Positions 9,000 through 17,047 of a stretch of DNA of 33,173 bases are shown here, one piece after another; the stretch's first letter is position 1, and every line of letters begins with the position of its first letter. The position numbers were made by a program, and so were the translations under genes. Origin of the DNA: a virus; IMG/VR virus record IMGVR_UViG_3300027822_000386, positions 1-33,173 of that record, one strand, 5' to 3'. The notes beneath the pieces were generated by a model. It did not search any database, was not told the DNA's origin, and was given only the letters and a program-made list of their open reading frames with translations.

Positions 9000-10316
9000 T
9001 TATTTACCTTTATTCGGATTGGTCGGTATTTTGTTAGATTTAGTACGATCTTGCGGTATTTTATAAAACTTATCACTCCCAGGTTTTTTTAATTGTGTTG
9101 TTTCTTTCGGTTTTCCACCGAGAACACTGGTATCAAACTCATATTTTTTTGCTATTTTTTCTATTTCAGTTTGTAATGCTTTTGGATTTGCACTACCAAC
9201 ATTGGTTATTGCTTCCTGCATTATCGTTGTTAAGGTTTTTTGCTTTTCAGGTGAAAGGCCGATATTTCCTATAAGAGAAACAATTTGCTGAGGCAATGGT
9301 TTTTTATTCTCAATTCCAGTTTTTCCTTTACCCTTGGCCTCATTATTTTCCATACTTTGCGTTTGTAATGCAATTGCCCTAAAATTTGCTGCAAGTGCGT
9401 TATCCGCTGCCTCAACACCTTTATCATCTCCATTTGTTTCAGCCTCAAATCTTAATTTTCTCAATGTAGCTGTTTTTGTATGAAGACTTGTTAAATTAGC
9501 CAAACTTTTTTGCTGTTCTTTTGTTTCTGCTCCAAAATTATTTTTTATTTCTTTAAATCCTTTTTCTTGGTCATTGAAAGCTTTGTTCCTGGCATCCATT
9601 GCCGCTTTATGTTGAGGCACAATGACATTTTTAAAAAAGGCTTTTCTTTCTTTATCCATTTGCCTCTCAAATTGCGCTTCCCTTTTAGGGTCTCCATTTA
9701 TTCCAAAGCCATATTCGTACACTTCATCTGGAAACATTTGGCCGAAAACATCTTGTTCTGTCTGATTTTTAATTTCATCCCATTTTTCTATGAATAAATC
9801 TTGTGACGATTTATACAATGGATCGAAACCAACCTCTTGAACAAAATATTTAAGCAGGTCTGCTTTTTGCTGTTCTTTATATTTTTCAAAATTTACAGCC
9901 GTTACATCCGGTTCTTTAATTTGCGGTTCCTTTGAAAATTGACTTGATGTTTCTCCGCCGAATTTATCAGCATCAGCATGTATTTCTTTCCATACTTGTT
10001 GCGTGTTTCCTTCACCAGCTATCTCTTTCATTCTTTGGGAAAGCGAGCCAAAAGCGCTTTCATCAGGTTTTTTAGGAACCTGTGATTGTCCACCTGCATC
10101 ATCCCTGCTGATTATTTGGTTTAAAACAATTTCTTTTTTTTGAGGATCAGACATATATTCATTAATGGTACTTTCGGGCAAAGTGACCCATTCGTTATTT
10201 TCATCTTTGAAGCCCCAGGTGCCGCCTCCAGCAGGATTTTTCCTTAAGTTGTCACCAGCCAAAGCATCAAGGTCAGCACTTGATTTTACATCTTTTGTGT
10301 TTGTTTCTATTCCCAT
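9000..10316 (-). CDS. Helical hydrophilic protein, candidate internal/ejected virion protein
   Basis: Encodes 438 residues and begins at ATG 10316, behind AAGGAGCGAT. No recognised domain. The protein is rich in Lys, Glu, Gln and Asn, has no hydrophobic segment, and contains long predicted helices around residues 110-320 and again near 345-395. The C-terminal 40 residues are basic and Pro/Asn-rich. It sits directly between a 176-residue Gln/Ala-rich protein and the giant polyvalent protein, the place where podoviruses keep proteins that are packaged inside the head and ejected with the DNA. That role is inferred from position and composition only. Confidence 0.85.
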   Translation of the reverse strand: MGIETNTKDVKSSADLDALAGDNLRKNPAGGGTWGFKDENNEWVTLPESTINEYMSDPQKKEIVLNQIISRDDAGGQSQVPKKPDESAFGSLSQRMKEIAGEGNTQQVWKEIHADADKFGGETSSQFSKEPQIKEPDVTAVNFEKYKEQQKADLLKYFVQEVGFDPLYKSSQDLFIEKWDEIKNQTEQDVFGQMFPDEVYEYGFGINGDPKREAQFERQMDKERKAFFKNVIVPQHKAAMDARNKAFNDQEKGFKEIKNNFGAETKEQQKSLANLTSLHTKTATLRKLRFEAETNGDDKGVEAADNALAANFRAIALQTQSMENNEAKGKGKTGIENKKPLPQQIVSLIGNIGLSPEKQKTLTTIMQEAITNVGSANPKALQTEIEKIAKKYEFDTSVLGGKPKETTQLKKPGSDKFYKIPQDRTKSNKIPTNPNKGK

Positions 10317-10347
10317 TTTTTTTATCGCTCCTTGTTTTTTTATCAGC

Positions 10348-10878
10348 TTATTGCTCTGGCCTTGTGATTGTTGTCGTGCTTTCTTGACCGCCGTTCATAT
10401 AATCCTGGAAAAGATTATTATAATGTTGCATAGTCGCATTTACATTTGCCTGGTAATTTGTTAAAGCGGCCTGAACGGTAGCTGAGTAAACTTTGCCATA
10501 TTCATTTGTTGCTGCTGATTGCGCGCCAGCCATAATTCCACCAAGACCAGTACCATATCCTGCTAATGCTTGCCGGACTGTCATCCTTTGTACGTTCGGA
10601 TTTTCATATGTTTTAGCCATAGCCTGTTGAGTTAATTGCCGCAACCTGTTTAACTCAGGCGCTGCTTTTTTTTGTGCTAAAGCGTCCACTTTTCGTTCAT
10701 CATATTCAGGCGCATTATATTCAGGCAAATTAGGCATTGATGGTGCCGAGCCTTGTCTCTGAGGTGTAGTGACGGTTGTTTGCGTTTGAACTGTTTCCTG
10801 CTCCTCTTCTTCCGGCCTAACTGTTTCGTATTCTGGAACACCAAGGCTTGCATGTGTGCCTATATATTGAATGGTCAT
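10348..10878 (-). CDS. Gln/Ala/Thr-rich small protein, candidate internal virion protein
   Basis: Encodes 176 residues from ATG 10878, with AAGGAA nine bases upstream. The N-terminal third is a disordered, acidic Pro/Thr-rich linker (EEEEQETVQTQTTVTTPQR). The middle, from about residue 65, is helical. A Gly/Ala segment near 105-125 (ALAGYGTGLGGIMAGAQSAA) is followed by a helical region rich in Ala, Asn and Tyr. No known domain is recognised. The mildly hydrophobic Gly/Ala stretch and location beside the 438-residue protein and the giant protein suggest a DNA-ejection or membrane-interacting virion component, but this is inference. Confidence 0.82.
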   Translation of the reverse strand: MTIQYIGTHASLGVPEYETVRPEEEEQETVQTQTTVTTPQRQGSAPSMPNLPEYNAPEYDERKVDALAQKKAAPELNRLRQLTQQAMAKTYENPNVQRMTVRQALAGYGTGLGGIMAGAQSAATNEYGKVYSATVQAALTNYQANVNATMQHYNNLFQDYMNGGQESTTTITRPEQ

Positions 10879-10882
10879 GGCA

Positions 10883-11353
10883 TTAATTCCTTTTTTTTAT
10901 TTTTTGGCAATCAGCCGTAACTTTTGTTCTTTGATTTTTTACTCTTTGCTTTTTTTCATCACCAAATATTTTAATTTTTAATCGTTTCATCCATTGATTA
11001 ATCGAAAGAGTCGAATAATTAACATATCCGCATCCAATTTGATCAGGACAAAACCATTGAGTTTTTAAACCGCCTCCAACTTGATTACCAGGCAACGTAT
11101 TTACTTCAGCCAATATCAATGCAATTTTACAATAAGGACATTTTTTACCTTTAAGTATCCATTCTTTTTGTCTATCGATATTCCGCTGCATATCTTTTTG
11201 ATGATTTCGTTCAGCTTTTTCAATTTTAAAAGTTTTATATGCTTTAATATCTTCAAGTTCAATATCATTTGTTTCAAAATATTCTAACATGGTTACAAAA
11301 TCCTGAATCATTTTAAGGCTAAAAACTTGAATTTTTTCTTCTATTCTTGCCAT
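10883..11353 (-). CDS. Small zinc-ribbon protein
   Basis: Encodes 156 residues starting MARIEEKIQVF. ATG 11353 shares its A with the TAA stop of the upstream gene (TAATG), which settles the start and implies translational coupling. An upstream in-frame extension lies wholly inside the neighbouring gene and is rejected. After a charged helical N-terminal half, the C-terminal half carries CPYC (about residues 73-76) and a second cysteine pair in WFCPDQIGCGYV, a likely Zn-ribbon. The tail is strongly basic (KKQRVKNQRTK). Function unknown; metal binding plus basic tail would fit nucleic acid binding or a virion assembly role. Confidence 0.82.
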   Translation of the reverse strand: MARIEEKIQVFSLKMIQDFVTMLEYFETNDIELEDIKAYKTFKIEKAERNHQKDMQRNIDRQKEWILKGKKCPYCKIALILAEVNTLPGNQVGGGLKTQWFCPDQIGCGYVNYSTLSINQWMKRLKIKIFGDEKKQRVKNQRTKVTADCQKIKKRN

Positions 11354-12654
11354 TAAAAACATATCCACTCCCATAATCGTAAAATTTGTGTGCATTTTGC
11401 CATAGTTGACCAAGAATAATTAACTGGCCCTTGACAAATATCACTCCAACAATTCCAAGAACCGGTATAAGGAGGAGAGTTCGGGCCTGAGTTTGGAATG
11501 CATTCGGTACAACCATGATCATTGTCACATGCCCAATGAGTTGCACAATTTCCTGATATAGCAGTACAATGATATTGTGAATTATCATTATAATGTTCCA
11601 TGCAATTTTCTTGAAATACCCAAAAACCGGCACCTGCTCCACCACAACCAGCATAAAGTTGATAATTCCGGTATTTCCCAGTTATTTGATAATACGAAAC
11701 CTTATAGTTCCCACCTGATGTTTCGCATGATGCTGGTATAATTTCATTCCAATATCCCACAGTACATCGTACAACCCATTCAGCTTTACCACATCTATCT
11801 TCAACAGAGACAGTACCAGTACCACAAGCTGTATCGTCTGTGTAAATCAAATGAGTTTTAAAACCAGTATGCTCTTCTGTTATTGTACACGCTTCGTCAA
11901 GCCAAAAACCCGTTCCAGAAATTGTCCAATGATAATCAACTTCACCCGTAATCCCGCCTATAGCCATAACGGTTATACTCGAATTTCTACCTATGGTATC
12001 AGAATTATCCTCTTCCTCAAATCGTAAAATATCTTCTTCGGAAATATCACCGCAACATTCATCTATAGGACAACGACCAACACTATATTCAAGTGTTTCA
12101 TAAACAGCAATTGGAACATCGAGTAATGCCCCACTACTATTTCTATAAATTAAGCGCCTTAAAGCTATTTCAAAACTAAAGCCTCCGTCTGCTTCAGCAT
12201 CAGCCGATATCGTAATATGACTGCCATCGGCTGCATTTATTGTAAAAAAACCTTCTTCGTTGCCAGATATTATTCTATATCCAACTACATCAGCAGAGCA
12301 GACAAAGCTTTTTGTCACAACCTCTCCTGGGCAATAACAAGGATCGCCCATGCAATGAAACCAAAGATCAGGAACATATGGGGTATCTTCTACTGTGAGA
12401 GATGTAAATGGTATATCCGGAGATTGCGGATAACTCCAACCAGGATATCCAGGTGGATATGGCTGAAAATATTCCATCTCAAAATATGTATCATTTGGTA
12501 TATCAGCAGGATCCCCATGAGTTGGATATGGTTTTTGAAATTCAGAATGCGGTTCATGCCGAATCCTATCCATTTCCTCAATGCTATGCATTTTCATCTG
12601 GTCGCCATACTCACCATTTGAAACATATGTGCGCCGAGCATAATCCTTAGCCAT
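11353..12654 (-). CDS. Cysteine-rich protein of unknown function in the tail-fibre region
   Basis: Encodes 433 residues from ATG 12654 (MAKDYARR), with AAAAGG about 12 bases upstream; a TTG four codons earlier is possible. The N-terminal 75 residues are polar and Tyr/Pro-rich (PYPPGYPGW). The remainder has about 23 cysteines, clustered at FHCMGDPCYC, RCPIDECC and, near the C-terminus, a run of five in about 25 residues. The middle part (TDDTACGTGTVSVEDRCG) is beta-rich and resembles Ig-like or adhesin repeats. The cysteines may form disulfides in an exposed virion protein or bind metal. No family recognised. Last residues overlap the next gene by one base. Confidence 0.85.
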   Translation of the reverse strand: MAKDYARRTYVSNGEYGDQMKMHSIEEMDRIRHEPHSEFQKPYPTHGDPADIPNDTYFEMEYFQPYPPGYPGWSYPQSPDIPFTSLTVEDTPYVPDLWFHCMGDPCYCPGEVVTKSFVCSADVVGYRIISGNEEGFFTINAADGSHITISADAEADGGFSFEIALRRLIYRNSSGALLDVPIAVYETLEYSVGRCPIDECCGDISEEDILRFEEEDNSDTIGRNSSITVMAIGGITGEVDYHWTISGTGFWLDEACTITEEHTGFKTHLIYTDDTACGTGTVSVEDRCGKAEWVVRCTVGYWNEIIPASCETSGGNYKVSYYQITGKYRNYQLYAGCGGAGAGFWVFQENCMEHYNDNSQYHCTAISGNCATHWACDNDHGCTECIPNSGPNSPPYTGSWNCWSDICQGPVNYSWSTMAKCTQILRLWEWICF

Positions 12655-12699
12655 GAAAAACTGCAACCTTTTTTTTATTAATTTTTTTATTTAATTTTA

Positions 12700-13125
12700 T
12701 TAAGCACCCTGAGCCAAAGTAAAAATTCCATCGTCATTAAATCTAATTTCAAAAGTAACTGCTGACGCTGATTTGTTTTCACCAAAATCAATAAGGCATA
12801 CAACAGGATCATCTGTTACAGTATCATCATAAATAATTGCATATCTTGCTGTAAGAGTTGCCGCTGGCCATGAAACGTTAGCAGCATCAAAAGTATTTGT
12901 TCCTGAATCAGCCTCCCATGTAACAGATGTCAATGTTACGCCACCAACCGTATATCCACCAGCAGTAGCCAATTCTTCTGTGGACAAAATATCTCCATAA
13001 TTAATTTCATCTTCATTTATTGTGTATGTATCGTTCAATAAGATAATCTTAAATACATCATTAGACATATCAAATACTTTCTCACCAAATTTATCTATAA
13101 AATTATTAAAAATAGTATCTGCCAT
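12700..13125 (-). CDS. Stand-alone virion domain homologous to the C-terminus of the 584-residue fibre protein
   Basis: Encodes 141 residues from ATG 13125 behind AAAAGGGG. The pattern (DVFKIILLNDTYTI, then GGYTVGGVTLTSVTW, then ARYAIIYDDT and CLIDFGE) is a recurrent small phage structural domain. The last 125 residues or so of the gene at 14784-16538 show the same order: VKCCLLLSTYTPN, GGYSTGGVTLTN, FRYVVLYNDS, ICYFDM. It is therefore found here both alone and fused to a DUF2341-type fibre. Likely a beta-rich decoration or fibre-associated protein; exact role unknown. Confidence 0.85.
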   Translation of the reverse strand: MADTIFNNFIDKFGEKVFDMSNDVFKIILLNDTYTINEDEINYGDILSTEELATAGGYTVGGVTLTSVTWEADSGTNTFDAANVSWPAATLTARYAIIYDDTVTDDPVVCLIDFGENKSASAVTFEIRFNDDGIFTLAQGA

Positions 13126-13186
13126 TTTTTAACCCCTTTTGTTATTTTTTAATTTTTTATATTTATTTTTATATTTATTTTTTTAT

Positions 13187-14782
13187 CTAAACACCTTCCA
13201 TTAAAATCTTTGAAGATTGTCCAGTTATCTCCATATAACTTTTTGTAGCCGAACAATCTATTCTTGATTTAGTGGCCGTGATTTTTGCAGGTAACATTCT
13301 ACCATACATTGGAACCTCAATAGCCTTTGATGAAAATAATAAAGATTGAACATCGTTTAAGTTTAAATCAATTACATAAAATAAGGTTGCTGGTTTTAAT
13401 GTTAATAAAAAACTAATTGTTTCAGCCAAAAAAATTGATGCAAGGTGTGCTGATTGTGGTGTAATAACCGCATCAGTTCTTTGCAATGCAGCCGATTTGA
13501 ACGTGCGAACAGAACTATCTTTTTGGTCAAGAAGCAAAGATTGTTTCCCTGGAACAACAATATTACATAGTTCTGCTTCCTTTATTGTAAATTGTAAAGA
13601 AATGGTTAAGGGGTCAACTTTAGCATATTCAGATGGAGGATAATATTCAATTAGTTCATCTTTATACCCATAATGGAAAAGATCTTTTTCGGTCTGTTCA
13701 AGTTCATAATTATAAAACCTAAATTCAGTTATAACGCCTTCAAAATATTGACCGGAAAGTGTATCTTCCCCGCCAATATGCCAATCCTTTGTTGCATCAG
13801 AGATTCTTAATGGAAAACTGTACAATGGGCTGTTACCATATTTTACAAAATCAGCTCCTTCTTCCTCAGGCGGCAATTGAAAATTAGTAGCATAATTGCC
13901 GTACTCTCTATAAGAAAAAGAAGCCGTGCTATAAACATCCCTTAAGGAAGTGTAATAAGGGTAAAAAGTATTCATAAAATAATAATAATAATAATTATAA
14001 ACTGGAGTAGCTTCTCTCCAATTCCAAACTCTAAAAGTCGCTGTTAAATCTGTTGAACTTCTTGGCAAATCTACTTTCCAATTAAAGATGCTGTTGTCAT
14101 CTGACCGACAAAGCAGACTTTTTACAGTGTCTGTATCTGCTAATTTATATCGAGCAAGAACTGTAAATGCATTATCGGCTGAAAGTGTAAGCCCTGAAAT
14201 TGCTATTAAATCGTCAATACCATCAAGCGTAAGTCCTTTTCCAAAATCAGTATCAACAAGATCGCCTGAAGTCATTGATCCAGCAGGTGTTCCATGGTTA
14301 TTTCCAGTTGAATCTTTTATACATTCACTACCACCGGAAGGATCTTGATTCATATGGTAGATAACGCTTGCGCCATCGCCGTGCATATTAGGATCGTCCC
14401 AAACTGAACCAAAAACTTTAGCAGGAATAGATGTTGTAATATCACCTATATAGGTTGTATTATCACTTTGAGTATTGTCATAATACAGGTACATATATTC
14501 ATCAAATTGTTTTGTCGCTATACCTGCATGTAAAATCGCTATTTTATTTACATTATCCCAAAGTTCTACTTCACAATAACACTGAGTTGTTCCATCTGGC
14601 AAAGTAACCGCTATTTTTAAAGAATTTATTCCAAGCTTAGTAAATATATCAGTTAAATTCTGGTTGGATATACCGGCAGATGTAGAAATTTTTATAGGTA
14701 CCACACCTCTTGGAATGAATCCAGCATCAGGTACATTTATTTTCATTAATATTCTATACTGCCAACCCGATAACCAAGCCAT
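13187..14782 (-). CDS. DUF2341/LamG-like fibre or receptor-binding protein (paralogue 2)
   Basis: Encodes 531 residues; ATG 14782 follows the preceding stop by one base, with AGG eight bases before it. Residues 1-125 match the DUF2341 pattern (MAWLSGWQYR, GTTQCYCEVELWD, YLYYDN). Residues about 140-370 form a concanavalin/LamG-like domain (YHMNQDPSGG, FGKGLTLDGIDD, EGVITEFRFYN). The C-terminal 150 residues are beta-rich. Compared with its neighbour, the LamG part has a Tyr-rich insertion (about residues 261-310) containing five consecutive Tyr codons. Probably a tail fibre or adhesin that binds surface glycans; binding partner unknown. Confidence 0.85.
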   Translation of the reverse strand: MAWLSGWQYRILMKINVPDAGFIPRGVVPIKISTSAGISNQNLTDIFTKLGINSLKIAVTLPDGTTQCYCEVELWDNVNKIAILHAGIATKQFDEYMYLYYDNTQSDNTTYIGDITTSIPAKVFGSVWDDPNMHGDGASVIYHMNQDPSGGSECIKDSTGNNHGTPAGSMTSGDLVDTDFGKGLTLDGIDDLIAISGLTLSADNAFTVLARYKLADTDTVKSLLCRSDDNSIFNWKVDLPRSSTDLTATFRVWNWREATPVYNYYYYYFMNTFYPYYTSLRDVYSTASFSYREYGNYATNFQLPPEEEGADFVKYGNSPLYSFPLRISDATKDWHIGGEDTLSGQYFEGVITEFRFYNYELEQTEKDLFHYGYKDELIEYYPPSEYAKVDPLTISLQFTIKEAELCNIVVPGKQSLLLDQKDSSVRTFKSAALQRTDAVITPQSAHLASIFLAETISFLLTLKPATLFYVIDLNLNDVQSLLFSSKAIEVPMYGRMLPAKITATKSRIDCSATKSYMEITGQSSKILMEGV

Positions 14783-14783
14783 T

Positions 14784-16538
14784 TTAATTACCTGCCTTAA
14801 AACCTAAATACCCTTGCCCAGAAAAAGACAACAAAAAATTAGTTGAAACAACCTCATCCGTTACCATATCAAAATAACAAATTAAATTTTTATCAACCAG
14901 GGAATCATTATATAAAACCACATATCGAAAATTTGCATTAAAACTATCCCAATAAGGCTTATCGCTTTTAAAAATGTTTTTATTTCCCGATCGAAAAAGT
15001 TCTTTATTTGTTAAAGTCACCCCGCCGGTAGAATATCCACCATTTGCCGCTATTTCAAAAGAGTTTACATCTGAATATTTATAATGACTTTCAACGTTTG
15101 GTGTGTATGTTGAAAGCAACAAACAACATTTTACCGTATCTACAGTTAAGTCATGCGTTTTATTTCCAATGGTATGAAAAAAATTATTATAAAAAAAAGA
15201 TGTTTGATTCCCAATTGCATCAGCTGGTTGCATTTGAAAAAATGTTTTTAATCGTTTCGGAAGAATAACAGTTGGAATATGAATAGTGGCTTCTTTTGAG
15301 ATAAATCTTAAAAACTGTAAGCTCGCGTTAGCTATTGTTGGGATTTTTATTTCAGGAGTTAAAATTTCAAAATTTAAATATTGTGTGTCGGGTCGGACTA
15401 TAGATAAAAAGGAACCAACTTCAGAAGCTTTTGGTGTAAGCTTTAAAGTTAATAAATTAGCACTGACACCAGAGCCTATTTCTTCAGAACCGAAAGTTAA
15501 TAATTCATCAAACAAACCTTTATATGTTGCGTTTCTCCAGGCAGACGATCTTTTACAACCAGATACCCTAATTTCATCTATATCAGAATTTATATATCTA
15601 CCAGTTACAGGGAGATATCCTATCTTAAATCCATCATTTGAATCATACAAAGAACCTGTTGGTGTATTTGCCGAATTAAACGAATTGCCATTCATTAAAA
15701 GGCTTAATGCTTCTCCACTTTTCCATGTGCCTCCAAGGTAATACCATGTATCTGTAGACAAAGAAGTCGTCGCAACGCTATAAAAAGAAACATTTATACG
15801 ACAGCCGAATCTTCCTGTATTGCCACTAAAATCTAAGATTACATCGGGAGATCCAGAACGAGAAAACACTCCTATTGTTTTTTTATCAGTACCAGCACCG
15901 AAAGAAGCCGGCTTTACAACTACTTCAAGAGTTATTTCTGTATCCCCTCCTGGCTCTGACACTGAGTTTGTTAAACAATCGTCCGAACCATCAAAATCTA
16001 TTCCTTTCCCAAACTTACTTGATACAAGATCCCCAGAAAGCATAGTTCCAGCAGGCGTTGAATCATAATTATTGCTGGTTGAATCTTTTATACATCCACT
16101 TCCCCCAGAAGGGTCTTGGTTCATATGGTGAACAAGGCTGAAATGACTATCCCAAACGCTTTGTGCCGCCGTGCTGTCTGTATCTCCAACATAGGTAGTG
16201 TTGTTTGATTGGCTTGAATCGTAATAAAGATAAAAATCTGTATCCGCTGAACTTGAAATAGATGGATTTTTTATATGCAGCCATGCTTTTTCATTCGCAT
16301 CATCCCAAAATTCAATCTCACAATAACACTGAGTTGTTCCATCTGAAGTTGTAATCGCTATTTTTAAACGATTTGCATCCGAAGAAAGTTCATCAAAAAC
16401 GCAAGAAACATCATCATCACTAATCCCAGATGAGGCGGATAAGTATACAGGTATAGGAAAATTCGTTAAAGCAGCGCTTATCTCATCTGCATCAACAGAA
16501 ATTTTTATTCGTTTTGCCCAAGTGCCTAACCACGCCAT
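14784..16538 (-). CDS. DUF2341/LamG-like fibre or receptor-binding protein (paralogue 1)
   Basis: Encodes 584 residues from ATG 16538. Residues 1-130 are DUF2341-like (MAWLGTWAKRIKIS, GTTQCYCEIEFWDD, FYLYYDSSQSNNTTY). Residues about 135-350 are LamG-like (HHMNQDPSGGSGC, GIDFDGSDDCL, IDEIRVSG). A beta-rich linker of repeated hydrophobic strands follows, and the last 125 residues match the stand-alone 141-residue protein downstream. It is a clear paralogue of the next gene, sharing the N-terminal and LamG parts but not the C-terminal domain. Likely virion fibre or adhesin; role inferred from domain types and position after the nozzle-like gene. Confidence 0.87.
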   Translation of the reverse strand: MAWLGTWAKRIKISVDADEISAALTNFPIPVYLSASSGISDDDVSCVFDELSSDANRLKIAITTSDGTTQCYCEIEFWDDANEKAWLHIKNPSISSSADTDFYLYYDSSQSNNTTYVGDTDSTAAQSVWDSHFSLVHHMNQDPSGGSGCIKDSTSNNYDSTPAGTMLSGDLVSSKFGKGIDFDGSDDCLTNSVSEPGGDTEITLEVVVKPASFGAGTDKKTIGVFSRSGSPDVILDFSGNTGRFGCRINVSFYSVATTSLSTDTWYYLGGTWKSGEALSLLMNGNSFNSANTPTGSLYDSNDGFKIGYLPVTGRYINSDIDEIRVSGCKRSSAWRNATYKGLFDELLTFGSEEIGSGVSANLLTLKLTPKASEVGSFLSIVRPDTQYLNFEILTPEIKIPTIANASLQFLRFISKEATIHIPTVILPKRLKTFFQMQPADAIGNQTSFFYNNFFHTIGNKTHDLTVDTVKCCLLLSTYTPNVESHYKYSDVNSFEIAANGGYSTGGVTLTNKELFRSGNKNIFKSDKPYWDSFNANFRYVVLYNDSLVDKNLICYFDMVTDEVVSTNFLLSFSGQGYLGFKAGN

Positions 16539-16550
16539 ATCAAAAAACCT

Positions 16551-16901
16551 TTAAATACCTGCTTTTGTTAATGGAATAATTGTGAAAACAGCTTCATCTT
16601 TTATTGGAATACTCGCCCCAAAATCACCTGATGTATATGTACCTTCAAATAAAATTACTCTATCGGTTTTTTCTTTATTGTCAATTGCCAAGTCATCTCC
16701 ATACAACAAGATTATATTCTCTTCCGCCGGTGTAATTATTGGAACTTCCTCTCTTGAATTAATAATTTCAACGCCTTTGATATCTGTAAGCGTCCAAGAT
16801 AATGAGTCCGGCGGAATAGCATTCCCAGATTCATCAAAACATTCATTTTTTATTTTAAACGAACCTTTTTCAATTGCTGTTTCTTTTATTATGTTTGGCA
16901 T
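16551..16901 (-). CDS. Small Ig-like phage structural protein
   Basis: Encodes 116 residues from ATG 16901, with AAGGAA upstream lying inside the preceding 53-residue gene. The sequence has an early beta-rich layout (ECFDESGNAIPPDSLSWTLTD), a central strand pair and a closing segment (EAVFTIIPLTKAG), typical of small Ig-like phage proteins that decorate fibres or heads. No catalytic motif. It lies between the nozzle-like gene and the DUF2341 fibres, so an accessory tail role is plausible. Confidence 0.8.
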   Translation of the reverse strand: MPNIIKETAIEKGSFKIKNECFDESGNAIPPDSLSWTLTDIKGVEIINSREEVPIITPAEENIILLYGDDLAIDNKEKTDRVILFEGTYTSGDFGASIPIKDEAVFTIIPLTKAGI

Positions 16902-17031
16902 TTTTTTGTTCCTTAATTTGTATAACAGGCCTACATTCCGATTTTAAAATAATTGGTTCCACTTTTCCGGCCAAAACAATATCCTTGCATTCTAAAAACT
17001 TTCTTTTCCATTGATTAGTAACATCTTGCAT
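16870..17031 (-). CDS. 53-residue hypothetical protein
   Basis: ATG 17031 is preceded by GGAGAAAAATAA, a good ribosome site, and lies directly after the stop of the nozzle-like gene. The frame ends with TGA at 16870-16872, overlapping the next gene by 32 bases. The product begins MQDVTNQWKRKFLEC, has one short hydrophobic segment (DIVLAGKVEPIIL) and a basic Asn/Lys tail. No family recognised. Placement, spacing and ribosome site support it; the short length keeps it tentative. Confidence 0.5.
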   Translation of the reverse strand: MQDVTNQWKRKFLECKDIVLAGKVEPIILKSECRPVIQIKEQKNAKHNKRNSN

Positions 17032-17047
17032 TTATTTTTCTCCAAAA

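Noticed and set aside
11319-11654. Minus-strand 111-residue frame overlapping the Cys-rich gene
   Set aside because: Lies in another frame within the well-supported Cys-rich gene and has no start signal.
12217-12621. Plus-strand 134-residue frame rich in Ile, Arg and Trp
   Set aside because: Antisense to the Cys-rich protein gene, with no ribosome site and no plus-strand neighbours.
13186-14782. Diversity-generating retroelement target, considered because of the Tyr-rich segment
   Set aside because: No template repeat or reverse transcriptase gene is visible in the window, and the segment is a simple trinucleotide tract rather than adenine-mutated codons.
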